Shown here: positions 54,549 through 62,704 of the stretch, piece by piece | Layout: the number at the start of each line of letters is the position of its first letter | Numbering within the stretch: position 1 is the stretch's first letter | Source: Aliivibrio salmonicida LFI1238 | GTDB lineage: Bacteria > Pseudomonadota > Gammaproteobacteria > Enterobacterales > Vibrionaceae | Assembly (NCBI RefSeq): GCF_000196495.1 | Contig: NC_011312.1 | Coordinates: forward strand, 2,666,001 to 2,730,000 | Length of the DNA: 64,000 bases | Direction: 5' to 3' | The notes under the pieces: generated by a model | Database searches by the model: none | What the model was told of the DNA's origin: nothing | The model's input: only the letters and a program-made list of their open reading frames with translations | Made by a program: the position numbers and the translations under genes

Positions 54549-55117
54549 TAGTGGACAGCTTTAGACGCATCTTTATGAATACGTTGACCCAATTCTAAGT
54601 GAATAGTTAATACACAAACATGCACATGTTCTAACACTTGTTCAAATAAACTCTCTTGCTCTTCAATATCATCATCTTCGTCGATCCCTAGACGCGCAAT
54701 TTCTTCTAGATCAACTAAAGCTTCTTTTAATGCTTCTGATGCTTTATCCATTTTCAGATCAACTAAACCAAGTCCTGAAATAAAATGATTCACCCACTCA
54801 CTTAGTCCATCAGCTCGGTTCATTAGTCCTTCTTTATCATTGGGAATTAACATTGAGAGAGCCAATTCGCTTCCCGTTAACTCTGCAACGGTAAATTGGA
54901 AAACGGCACTTCCGATCTGAATGGCACTGTCAGGCCATCCTAACCCATCATTAGTGTAATCATACATTAAAGGCTTCCATGCATTATCATCTAAAGGCAA
55001 TCCACCACTTATCATACCAACTAGCAGGCCGTGTAATTCTGCGGGCGTTACCGCTAATCCACTGTCTTTAAGGGCTGACTCTACAGTCAGGAATTCTGGC
55101 ATTTTAATTTCGCTCAT
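54548..55117 (-). CDS. ygfB: UPF0149 family protein YgfB
   Basis: A 189-residue all-alpha cytoplasmic protein (E. coli YgfB 192) of the UPF0149/YgfB-YecA family, with an acidic C-terminal segment (IDEDDDIEEQESLFEQVLEHVHV). The function is not known in vibrios; in Pseudomonas a YgfB controls an amidase gene. The start at ATG 55117 (MSEIKMPEF) fits the family; the frame extends to 55195 without homology. It overlaps ubiH and is divergent from zapA, the usual gammaproteobacterial order. Confidence 0.92.
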   Translation of the reverse strand: MSEIKMPEFLTVESALKDSGLAVTPAELHGLLVGMISGGLPLDDNAWKPLMYDYTNDGLGWPDSAIQIGSAVFQFTVAELTGSELALSMLIPNDKEGLMNRADGLSEWVNHFISGLGLVDLKMDKASEALKEALVDLEEIARLGIDEDDDIEEQESLFEQVLEHVHVCVLTIHLELGQRIHKDASKAVH

Positions 55118-55369
55118 TAGAAGCTCTCTAAATTTATGATTAGTACCCCATGCTACCACTTCAAGCAAATTCAGAAAACTCACGATCACTTTCAATTGAG
55201 TATCTTTTCATCATATTGTTGTTTTATTAAGAATATAGTTAACCGCTGTCAACAAAGAGAAGGGAAATGCTTGAATCTTATTAATGCATTTCTTATAGTT
55301 TCATATAATTATCACTGAAGATAAAATAAATCAGTGTTATCCCCTAGTTTAACGATGAGTAATGTATTG

Positions 55370-55696
55370 ATGACAAGCCAAGCTGTCCAAGTCCAAATAT
55401 TAGGACGTGCCATTAAGGTGAACTGCCCTGCTGGTCAAGAAGCAGCTTTAAAAGAGGCGGCTAAAGATTTAAATAACCGAGTAAATGAATTATCGGAACG
55501 CACTAAAGTAACGAATACAGAACAATTATTAACGATCACATCGCTAAATATCTGTTATGAGTTACATATGTCTAAAAATGAAGCAAGTAAACACTCATCT
55601 GATGTTTACCAGCGCATGGGACTGCTTGCTAGTGCATTAGAAGCTGCAATTTCTTTAGCAAAGCCTAGTAAAACGGAAGAAAGTACGGCAGAATAG
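55370..55696 (+). CDS. zapA: Cell division protein ZapA
   Basis: A 108-residue coiled-coil protein (E. coli 109) that bundles FtsZ protofilaments at the division ring. It shows VQVQILGRAIKVNCPAGQEAAL, the conserved ERTKVTNTEQLLTITSLNICYEL, and a C-terminal helix. The start could be ATG 55370 (MTSQAV) or ATG 55355 (MSNVLM); the former fits the family better. 6S RNA and ygfA follow immediately, a conserved trio. Confidence 0.93.
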   Translation: MTSQAVQVQILGRAIKVNCPAGQEAALKEAAKDLNNRVNELSERTKVTNTEQLLTITSLNICYELHMSKNEASKHSSDVYQRMGLLASALEAAISLAKPSKTEESTAE

Positions 55697-55726
55697 TCTC
55701 ATCGCTAAGGATAGCAAAAGAATTAA

Positions 55727-55910
55727 ATTTACCCTGGAGTGTTTGTGGTCGGATCTATGTCCCTGAGCCGATAAGCACAAATTAGGGTTAGTATTTGTTT
55801 GCTATTGAGCATGCTCGGCTTGTACTGAGAAGCCTACGGTAAACTTTGCTGATCCGCCTTGAACCTAGGGTTCAAGGGCTACGTTTCACTACGGCACTTT
55901 GGGGTATTCC
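55727..55910 (+). ncRNA. ssrS: 6S RNA (SsrS)
   Basis: An RNA of about 184 nt with hallmark segments of gammaproteobacterial 6S RNA: CCCTGAGCCGATA near the 5' side, GAGCATGCTCGG around the middle, GAGAAGCCT, and CCTTGAACCTAGGGTTCAAGG near the 3' end. The ends form the closing stem (ACCCTGGAGTG with CACTTTGGGGT). It mimics an open promoter and holds sigma-70 RNA polymerase in stationary phase. Its position between zapA and ygfA is conserved. Ends are estimated by alignment to E. coli from memory and may be off by several bases. Confidence 0.93.
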
Positions 55911-56492
55911 ATGCAATCTCCTCGACACCTTCGACAAGACATCCGTCAACGTCGTAAAAACCTCTCTCAGCAATATCAACATCAAGCCGCTTACGATCTC
56001 GTACAGCAATGCTCCACTGATCTTTCAATACAAAAAGCTCAATCTATTGCTATTTACCTTTCAGCTGATGGCGAAATAGGTACTCACTTATTAATTGAGT
56101 GGCTATGGGAGCAAGGAAAAAACGTTTTCTTACCGGTAATCCATCCTTTTTCTAAAGGCTACCTACTATTTCTTGAATATGACCGCACGACACCTCTTAT
56201 CGTAAATAAATACCAAATACGAGAACCCAAGTTAGATAAAACTAAAGTCATTCCTATCTCTGAATTGGATCTTATCTTAACTCCTCTAGTTGCTTTTGAT
56301 CACACAGGAAACCGGTTAGGTATGGGGGGCGGTTATTACGACCGTACACTTAAGAACTGGCATCAATATCAACAAGGTCCTATGCCTATAGGTATTGCTC
56401 ACTCTTGCCAACAAGTCGATATTTTACCTGTTGAATCTTGGGATGTTCCTCTTCCTCGTATCATTACCTCTGATAAAATATGGAAATGGTAA
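55911..56492 (+). CDS. ygfA: 5-formyltetrahydrofolate cyclo-ligase family protein YgfA
   Basis: A 193-residue cytosolic enzyme (E. coli YgfA/FAU1 182) that converts 5-formyl-THF to 5,10-methenyl-THF with ATP, a folate-recycling step linked to persister formation. Conserved GTHLLIEWLWEQGKNVFLPV, LGMGGGYYDRTL with its Gly-rich loop, and the C-terminal PVESWDVPLPRIIT are seen. I place the start at ATG 55911, immediately after the 6S RNA 3' end; the frame extends to TTG 55899 inside the RNA. Co-transcription with 6S is likely. Confidence 0.93.
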   Translation: MQSPRHLRQDIRQRRKNLSQQYQHQAAYDLVQQCSTDLSIQKAQSIAIYLSADGEIGTHLLIEWLWEQGKNVFLPVIHPFSKGYLLFLEYDRTTPLIVNKYQIREPKLDKTKVIPISELDLILTPLVAFDHTGNRLGMGGGYYDRTLKNWHQYQQGPMPIGIAHSCQQVDILPVESWDVPLPRIITSDKIWKW

Positions 56493-56636
56493 AAAACAAC
56501 CGAAAACGTTTGCTTTAAGTATCTTCACATCACTTTTTTACTCTTTCTAGACTTATTTTTTCTGACGAAGAAAAATCTGTACGTTATAATCACGCCGCTT
56601 TCATATTGAACACTATTATTTCATTAGGAGAATGTC

Positions 56637-57293
56637 ATGACTCAAGACGAGATGAAAAAAGCAGCCGGTTGGGCAGCGTTAGAATACGTAGAAGTTGGCA
56701 GCATTGTTGGTGTAGGTACAGGATCAACAGTAAATCATTTCATCGACGCACTTGCGACAATGAAAGATGACATTAAAGGTGCGGTATCAAGTTCAGTTGC
56801 TTCAACAGAAAAACTAAAAGAACTCGGTATTGAAGTTTTTGATTGTAACGATGTTGCTGGTCTTGATGTTTATGTCGATGGCGCGGATGAAATCAATGGT
56901 CTGAACGAGATGATTAAAGGTGGTGGTGCAGCCCTTACTCGTGAAAAAATCGTTGCTGCAATTTCTGATAAGTTTATTTGTATTGTTGATAACACAAAAC
57001 AAGTCGACATATTAGGTGAGTTTCCTCTTCCTGTTGAAGTCATTCCAATGGCACGCTCTTATGTTGCTCGTGAACTGGTTAAGTTAGGTGGTGATCCTGC
57101 CTACCGTGAAGGCGTTGTTACTGATAATGGTAATATGATCTTAGACGTTCACAACATGAAAATCACCAATGCGAAAGAGCTTGAAGATAAAATTAATGCC
57201 CTTCCTGGTGTTGTGACGGTTGGTTTATTTGCTCACCGTGGCGCCGATGTTTTATTGGTTGGCGCTCCTGATGGCGTAAAAAAATTCGTTTAA
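56637..57293 (+). CDS. rpiA: Ribose-5-phosphate isomerase A
   Basis: A 218-residue isomerase (E. coli 219) of the pentose phosphate pathway, interconverting ribose 5-phosphate and ribulose 5-phosphate. It shows VGVGTGSTVNHFIDAL, SSVASTEKLKELGIEV, VDGADEINGLNEMIKGGGAALTREKIVA with catalytic Asp/Glu, and GEFPLPVEVIPMA. The ribosome site is TAGGAGAATGTC with ATG. A terminator follows, then the IS982 insertion that separates it from serA, its usual partner. Confidence 0.97.
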   Translation: MTQDEMKKAAGWAALEYVEVGSIVGVGTGSTVNHFIDALATMKDDIKGAVSSSVASTEKLKELGIEVFDCNDVAGLDVYVDGADEINGLNEMIKGGGAALTREKIVAAISDKFICIVDNTKQVDILGEFPLPVEVIPMARSYVARELVKLGGDPAYREGVVTDNGNMILDVHNMKITNAKELEDKINALPGVVTVGLFAHRGADVLLVGAPDGVKKFV

Positions 57294-57352
57294 TACGATG
57301 ATTCCCCTTCTTATCTCTGTAAATTGAGAGATAAAAATGTCATTTGATTACA

Positions 57353-57378
57353 AACGGTGCTCATTAGCACCGTTTTTT
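57353..57378 (+). terminator. Terminator after rpiA
   Basis: AACGGTGC-tcatta-GCACCGTT followed by TTTT. It lies just left of the IS982-family insertion. Confidence 0.85.
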
Positions 57379-57386
57379 ATTAACTA

Positions 57387-57403
57387 ACCTGAATTCTGGA
57401 TAA
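57387..57403 (+). repeat. IS982 left inverted repeat
   Basis: ACCTGAATTCTGGATAA, exactly complementary to 58371-58387. Confidence 0.92.
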
Positions 57404-57480
57404 GGCTGAACTAATTGCCCACCTAACGATCAGATCTTTCGACCAAGAATTATTTGAACGTATTTTAAAAGGTGGGCAAG

Positions 57481-58362
57481 ATGAATAAATTAGTTGATAT
57501 ATTTTGTGATGTCGATGATTTTTGTTATCAATTCTTATCTCAATGGGAAAAATACCTTGTTGAGGCTAGTGAGAGAAAAAGAAAACGTCAGTCAGTAATG
57601 TCTACTAGTGAATGTATGACTATTGTCATCGCTTTTCATCAATCAAATCATAGAGATTTCAAGAACTTCTATATCGGGTTAGTTCATCAATATTGGAAAG
57701 GATACTTTCCAAATTTACTTAGCTACACTCGATTTGTGAGCAAAATGCCTAGCCTAATCGCCCCAATGTGTGCCTATTTTCAATCTATCAAAGGTAAGCC
57801 GACTGGCATTGCTTTTGTTGACTCCACGAGTCTTAAAGTATGCCATAACATTCGAATTCCTCGCCATAAAGTCTTTGATGGTGTTGCGAAAAGAGGAAAA
57901 GGTACCATGGGATGGTTTTTCGGCTTCAAACTTCATTTATTGATTAACCATCTTGGAGAAATTATTTCGCTGAAAATCACAGCTGGCAATGTAAATGATA
58001 GGACTCCTGTACCTGATTTATGCAAAGAACTCTCGGGGAAATTGTACGCTGATAAAGGGTACATAGGTAAAAAGTTGAGTGAGAGCTTAAAGAACTCTGA
58101 TGTCGATTTAGTGACTACCTCGCGAAAAAACATGAAAGCAAAAGAGATAAGTGCTTTTGATAAGGCTATGTTATCAAAGAGATACATTATCGAAACGATA
58201 AATGACCAATTGAAGAATATCTCTCAAATTGAACATAGCCGTCATCGTAGCGTGACTGGTTTCATGCTAAATGTAATTTCAGGCGTTGTGGCTTATTGTT
58301 TAAAAAAACAAAAGCCACGAATTAAGCTATCAGAATGTGAATTTGAACTAATCCTCGCTTAA
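57481..58362 (+). CDS. IS982-family transposase
   Basis: A full-length DDE transposase of about 293 residues (E. coli-type IS982 members are about 290). The start is best at ATG 57481 (MNKLVDIF) after AGGTGG; an in-frame GTG at 57472 is less likely. The catalytic triad appears as Asp in FVDSTSLKVC, Asp in LYADKGYIGKK and Glu in RYIIETINDQLK. N-terminal family segments (SECMTIVIAFHQSNHRDFKNFY) are clear. No frameshift or stop is seen, so it may be active. Confidence 0.92.
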   Translation: MNKLVDIFCDVDDFCYQFLSQWEKYLVEASERKRKRQSVMSTSECMTIVIAFHQSNHRDFKNFYIGLVHQYWKGYFPNLLSYTRFVSKMPSLIAPMCAYFQSIKGKPTGIAFVDSTSLKVCHNIRIPRHKVFDGVAKRGKGTMGWFFGFKLHLLINHLGEIISLKITAGNVNDRTPVPDLCKELSGKLYADKGYIGKKLSESLKNSDVDLVTTSRKNMKAKEISAFDKAMLSKRYIIETINDQLKNISQIEHSRHRSVTGFMLNVISGVVAYCLKKQKPRIKLSECEFELILA

Positions 58363-58370
58363 AGCATGTT

Positions 58371-58387
58371 TTATCCAGAATTCAGGT
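58371..58387 (-). repeat. IS982 right inverted repeat
   Basis: TTATCCAGAATTCAGGT, exact complement of the left repeat; it is followed by TAACTA, matching the left flank. Confidence 0.92.
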
Positions 58388-58502
58388 TAACTATTCCGTA
58401 ATTTTCTTACCCAAACTGGTTATTTTTTGATACTTTATAATCATCAATAAATAATCACTTCCCTAATCATTATTGATTTTGTTTTTAAGGATAAGAACGA
58501 CC

Positions 58503-59732
58503 ATGGCAAAAGTATCTCTGGAAAAAGAAAAAATTAAAATTCTTCTTTTAGAAGGATTGCACCCATCTTGTGTTGAAGTTTTTCAAGCTGACGGCTATAC
58601 AAACATTGAATACCATAAAGGTTCATTGTCAGAAGAAGAGCTTCTTGAAGCAGTAAAAGATGTCCACTTCATAGGTTTACGATCACGAACTCAACTAACC
58701 CAAGAAGTGTTTGATGCTGCTAATAAATTAGTTGCCGTTGGTTGTTTCTGTATTGGTACGAACCAAGTAAACCTAACCGCAGCAGCAAAACGCGGTATTC
58801 CTGTCTTTAATGCCCCGTTCTCTAATACACGTAGTGTGGCTGAACTAGTATTGGGGCAAATCCTATTACTGCTTCGCGGTATTCCAGAAAAGAATGCACA
58901 AGCTCACCGTGGTATCTGGAAAAAAAGTGCTGACTCTTCTTTTGAAGCCAGAGGCAAACGTTTGGGTATCATAGGTTACGGACATATCGGCACACAATTG
59001 GGGATCTTAGCTGAAAACCTAGGCATGCGTGTTTACTATTATGATATTGAAAATAAATTATCATTAGGTAACGCCACTCAAATTCAAACCATGAGTGAAC
59101 TATTAAACAAGTGTGATGTTATTACCCTTCATGTACCTGAAACCGCAGGCACAAAAGACATGATGGGTGCAGAAGAGTTCGCAAGAATGAAACCAGGGGC
59201 AATCTTTATCAATGCTGCTCGTGGTACCGTCGTAAAAATACCCGACTTATGTGCAGCGCTTGAATCTGGCCATCTAGGTGGTGCCGCTATTGACGTATTC
59301 CCAGTAGAACCTAAAACAAATGCAGACCCATTTGAATCACCATTGCAAAAGTTTGATAATGTTATCCTAACACCTCATGTCGGAGGCTCAACTCAAGAAG
59401 CTCAAGAAAACATTGGGGTAGAAGTCGCAGGTAAACTTACAAAATACTCAGATAATGGTTCAACACTGTCATCAGTGAACTTCCCAGAAGTCTCTCTACC
59501 TCTACATACTGGCACGTCTCGTTTACTTCATATTCATGAGAACCGCCCAGGCATTCTGACTAAAATTAACAGTATTTTTGCGGATAAAGGGATTAATATC
59601 GCGGCACAATACCTACAAACCTCATCAGAAATGGGCTATGTCGTTATTGATGTTGAAGCCGCTCGTTCAGAAGAAGCATTAACGAAGCTAAAAGATATTG
59701 AAGGTACTATCCGAGCCCGTATCCTTCACTAA
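58503..59732 (+). CDS. serA: D-3-phosphoglycerate dehydrogenase SerA
   Basis: A 409-residue NAD-dependent enzyme (E. coli 410), the first step of serine synthesis, in the cytosol. It shows the Rossmann motif LGIIGYGHIGTQLG, the catalytic Arg in FINAARGTVV and His in LTPHVGGSTQEAQ, and a C-terminal ACT domain (about 335-409, NRPGILTKINSIFADKGI) for serine feedback. The start at ATG 58503 (MAKVSLEKEK) fits the family; the frame extends to 58473. The IS982 end is 115 bp upstream, and a TATAAT (58435-58440) lies within that remaining gap. Confidence 0.96.
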   Translation: MAKVSLEKEKIKILLLEGLHPSCVEVFQADGYTNIEYHKGSLSEEELLEAVKDVHFIGLRSRTQLTQEVFDAANKLVAVGCFCIGTNQVNLTAAAKRGIPVFNAPFSNTRSVAELVLGQILLLLRGIPEKNAQAHRGIWKKSADSSFEARGKRLGIIGYGHIGTQLGILAENLGMRVYYYDIENKLSLGNATQIQTMSELLNKCDVITLHVPETAGTKDMMGAEEFARMKPGAIFINAARGTVVKIPDLCAALESGHLGGAAIDVFPVEPKTNADPFESPLQKFDNVILTPHVGGSTQEAQENIGVEVAGKLTKYSDNGSTLSSVNFPEVSLPLHTGTSRLLHIHENRPGILTKINSIFADKGINIAAQYLQTSSEMGYVVIDVEAARSEEALTKLKDIEGTIRARILH

Positions 59733-59758
59733 TAAATCATACGCTAATAACATCGTAC

Positions 59759-59793
59759 AAAAAAAAGGGTTACGCTTAGTAACCCTTTTTATT
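59759..59793. terminator. Bidirectional terminator between serA and yggE
   Basis: GGGTTAC-gctta-GTAACCC is flanked by an A-run and TTTTTATTT, serving both convergent genes. Confidence 0.85.
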
Positions 59794-59834
59794 TCAATGT
59801 ATTTTTCTAAACACTATTATAGATATAACGTCGC

Positions 59835-60530
59835 TTATTCTTTTAAACGATAAACAACCGAAACACTGTCAGAGATAACCATTTGTGTATCTTGGTAGCT
59901 TTCAGCTGTATTTGCAGAACTGTCCATACGCATCGCTTTCATCATTACAGGTTGGCTATAATTATTATGATAAGAAATCTTCCAGACGCCTTTCACTGAT
60001 GTACCAAAACCTTTCGCCAAAGAAGCGGCTTTATTATTTGCATCTTTAATTGCTTCTAAACGCGCAGCTTCAATATATTCTTTTTCTTTGCTTGTTTTAA
60101 GTTCAATGTGATTAATTCGATTAATTCCATCACCTAAAGCTTTATCTAAATACCCATTCAGTTTATTTAAATCCATCACCGTAACAGTAATGTTGCGAAT
60201 CGCTTTATAACCAACTAATTCAGGTTTCTGCCCTTTCGGGTAACGATATTCGGGTGTTAAACGAATATTGCCACTATTAATATTCTCTCGCTTAACACCT
60301 TGTACTTCTAAACGAGCTAAAAATCCGATCACTGCCTTGTCAGCAGCTTGCTTCGCTTTTTCTGCTGTTGCTTTACTTTCTACCACATCAACAGAAAACT
60401 GAGCCATATCAGGAACAACCAGTACCTTACCCTCTCCAGACACTTCCAAATGAGGAAACTCTGGTGATTCAGCAAATGCAGCAGGGGAAATCAAAGCAGA
60501 TAAACATAATGCACTAACAATTTTTTTCAT
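59835..60530 (-). CDS. yggE: SIMPL-domain periplasmic protein YggE
   Basis: A 231-residue exported protein (E. coli YggE 246) with a signal peptide (about 1-20, ALCLSALISPAAFA) and one SIMPL/DUF541 domain. It has the conserved VSGEGKVLVVPDMAQFSVDVV start and a central LTPEYRYPKGQKPELVGYKA segment. E. coli YggE is associated with oxidative-stress defence; its biochemical activity is unknown. It sits downstream of mscS on the same strand, resembling the E. coli yggE-argO-mscS order, but argO is missing here. Confidence 0.88.
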   Translation of the reverse strand: MKKIVSALCLSALISPAAFAESPEFPHLEVSGEGKVLVVPDMAQFSVDVVESKATAEKAKQAADKAVIGFLARLEVQGVKRENINSGNIRLTPEYRYPKGQKPELVGYKAIRNITVTVMDLNKLNGYLDKALGDGINRINHIELKTSKEKEYIEAARLEAIKDANNKAASLAKGFGTSVKGVWKISYHNNYSQPVMMKAMRMDSSANTAESYQDTQMVISDSVSVVYRLKE

Positions 60531-60645
60531 TTTAATATCTCAATATAACGTCATGTATATATGACTCTTATTTATATAGAAAATTCCATTTCATATTCAT
60601 TCTAGTCCACTCTAATCCAAAAGGATAATAGATAAGTAGCAGATA

Positions 60646-60676
60646 AAAAAAATGCTCCCCGAAGGAAGCATTTTCT
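60646..60676 (-). terminator. Terminator after mscS
   Basis: On the minus strand AATGCTtccttcggggAGCATT is followed by TTTTTT (plus-strand A-run about 60645-60652). It separates mscS from yggE. Confidence 0.75.
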
Positions 60677-60694
60677 ACACTAAGACCATAAAGG

Positions 60695-61555
60695 CTAATC
60701 AGCTTTATTCAAATGAACATCCATTTGCGGGAATGGGATTTCAATTCCTTCGCTATCTAGACCTTCTTTAATCGCTTGAAGCGTATCAAAATAAACATCC
60801 CAGTAATCTGCAGTTTTACACCACGGACGAACCACAAAGTTTACTGATGAATCAGCTAAAGCAACAACACCAACCGTTGGTGCCGGTGTTTTAAGTACAC
60901 GAGGATCAGCCTCAAGTACTTTTGTGATCACTTCTTTAGTTTTCTTAAGATCAGCACTATAAGAAACGCCAATAACATGATCAACACGACGTGTAGCATG
61001 ACGAGAATAGTTAGTAATTGGGCTACCAATAACACCCCCATTCGGCACAACAATCATTTTATTATCTGGAGTAGTTAGGATCGTTTGGAAAATTTGGATA
61101 GACTCAACAGAACCAGCCACGCCGCCAATCTCAACGTAATCGCCAGATTTGAATGGACGAAAGGCAACAATCAATACACCAGCTGCAAAGTTTGATAACG
61201 AACCTTGAAGTGCAAGACCTACCGCTAAACCAGCCGCACCAATAACAGCAACAACAGAAGCCGTTTGAACACCTACTTTACCTAATGCTGCAATTAATAC
61301 GATAATAAATAAAAGGTAACGAACTAATGTATGAGCAAAGTCAACGACTGCTTTGTCCATTTTTTTCTTTTCAAGAACTTTACTTACACTACCAGCGACT
61401 TTCTTAACGATAATATTACCGATAAAAAGAATAACTAGTGCCGAAATAATATTTACACCATAAGTAATAAAGAGTTCTGAATTATCTGTAAGCCAACGCT
61501 CTAAATTAGCAACGCCAGTTGTTGCTAAATCAGTAACTGCACCTTGATCTGCCAT
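60695..61555 (-). CDS. mscS: Small-conductance mechanosensitive channel MscS
   Basis: A 286-residue homoheptameric inner-membrane channel (E. coli 286) that releases solutes on hypo-osmotic shock. Three N-terminal helices are seen; the pore helix TM3 carries the Gly/Ala pattern GAAGLAVGLALQGSLSNFAAG at about 105-125. The beta domain (GDYVEIGGVAGSVESIQIF) and the alpha/beta cytoplasmic vestibule follow. The start is ATG 61555. It is a single transcription unit: a terminator separates it from yggE, and about 250 bp of AT-rich DNA lies upstream. Confidence 0.95.
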   Translation of the reverse strand: MADQGAVTDLATTGVANLERWLTDNSELFITYGVNIISALVILFIGNIIVKKVAGSVSKVLEKKKMDKAVVDFAHTLVRYLLFIIVLIAALGKVGVQTASVVAVIGAAGLAVGLALQGSLSNFAAGVLIVAFRPFKSGDYVEIGGVAGSVESIQIFQTILTTPDNKMIVVPNGGVIGSPITNYSRHATRRVDHVIGVSYSADLKKTKEVITKVLEADPRVLKTPAPTVGVVALADSSVNFVVRPWCKTADYWDVYFDTLQAIKEGLDSEGIEIPFPQMDVHLNKAD

Positions 61556-61811
61556 TTGATTTGTCCTTTATATAGTTCTCATGCGAATGAGAATGTAGTC
61601 ATTATTTTGACGATTTATACCTATTCTAACACTATCGATAGTCAGTGTGGTGTTAAATCCTTTTAAATACCTATTTACATGCTTAATTAACGACCTAAAC
61701 CAATGTTAAAAAATAGCTATTAATACAAGCACCTAGTTAATATAACTACTCAAGCCAAATTTAGAAACATTTTATTTACATAATTTGCCAATAAAATCAA
61801 TTTCCATGCAA

Positions 61812-62591
61812 TTATTTGAACTGTTCTTCTCGTTTAAACATCAGTTCTTTCTCTGATGATTCAGCTGACACAAAATAGTAACCATCTACCGCAAAACGTT
61901 TTAACTCTTCAATGGTTGCAATTCTATTTTCAATGATAAAACGAGCCATTAGGCCACGTGCTTTTTTTGCATAAAAACTAATTATTTTATACTGCCCATT
62001 TTTGCAATCTTTAAATATTGGAGTGATCACATCAGCATTTAATAACGCGGGTTTGACGGCTTTAAAATATTCATTTGATGCTAGATTGATAAGAGTCTTA
62101 TCACCCTGTTCTTCAATCGCTGCATTTAGCTTTTCTGTTATTTTATTACCCCAAAATTGATAAAGATTCGCTCCTCTATCATTTGCTAATTTAGTCCCCA
62201 TCTCTAAACGATACGGTTGCATCAGATCAAGTGGCTTTAATAATCCATACAGCCCTGAAAGCATGCGTAAATGCCGCTGCGCATAATCAAAATCATCATC
62301 ACTAAAACTAGCAGCATCAAGCCCGGTATATACATCGCCTTTAAAAGCAAATAACGCTTGTCTAGAATTATCAGAAGTAAAGATAGGAGACCACTCTTCA
62401 AATCTAATCGCGTTAAGACTCGCAATTTTATCACTCACTTTCATTAATGAAGAAATATCAAGAGGCGTTAACTTTCGACATACATGAATTAATTCTTCCG
62501 AATCAGCAATGAAATCGGGTTGTGTCGATAAATCGGTTGCCAATGGGCTTTCGTAATCAAGGGTCTTAGCAGGAGAAACAACAATAAGCAT
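61812..62591 (-). CDS. yaaA: Peroxide stress protein YaaA (UPF0246)
   Basis: A 259-residue protein (E. coli YaaA 258) of the UPF0246 family that lowers intracellular free iron and limits peroxide damage to DNA. Conserved segments are MLIVVSPAKTLDYESP, FKGDVYTGLDA, LSGLYGLLKPLDLMQPYRLEMG and NLASNEYFKAV. It is single, with 113 bp to the next gene. In E. coli yaaA is OxyR-controlled; no OxyR site could be recognised here. The molecular activity is not settled; DNA-binding has been proposed. Confidence 0.94.
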   Translation of the reverse strand: MLIVVSPAKTLDYESPLATDLSTQPDFIADSEELIHVCRKLTPLDISSLMKVSDKIASLNAIRFEEWSPIFTSDNSRQALFAFKGDVYTGLDAASFSDDDFDYAQRHLRMLSGLYGLLKPLDLMQPYRLEMGTKLANDRGANLYQFWGNKITEKLNAAIEEQGDKTLINLASNEYFKAVKPALLNADVITPIFKDCKNGQYKIISFYAKKARGLMARFIIENRIATIEELKRFAVDGYYFVSAESSEKELMFKREEQFK

Positions 62592-62644
62592 GAGCGAGAA
62601 ATTCCTTTATCTGATTTATATAAAGATAGTAACGATTCAGATAC

Positions 62645-62674
62645 AAAAAAGCCACGCTAGGTAGCGTGGCTTTA
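62645..62674 (-). terminator. Terminator after AGCS symporter
   Basis: AAAAGCCACGC-tagg(t)a-GCGTGGCTTTA hairpin with an A-run on the left, giving the U-tract of minus-strand transcripts. It ends the AGCS gene before yaaA. Confidence 0.85.
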
Positions 62675-62704
62675 TCTATTTATTTGATGGGTAAAAGCAA
62701 TTAA

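Larger units (their letters stand above)
57387..58387 (+). mobile_element. IS982-family insertion sequence (intact)
   Basis: This element of about 1.0 kb is bounded by perfect inverted repeats (ACCTGAATTCTGGATAA at 57387-57403 and its complement at 58371-58387). One full-length transposase lies inside. TAACTA flanks both ends (57381-57386 and 58388-58393), a direct repeat consistent with target-site duplication. The element lies between rpiA and serA, downstream of the rpiA terminator and upstream of serA. Confidence 0.92.
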
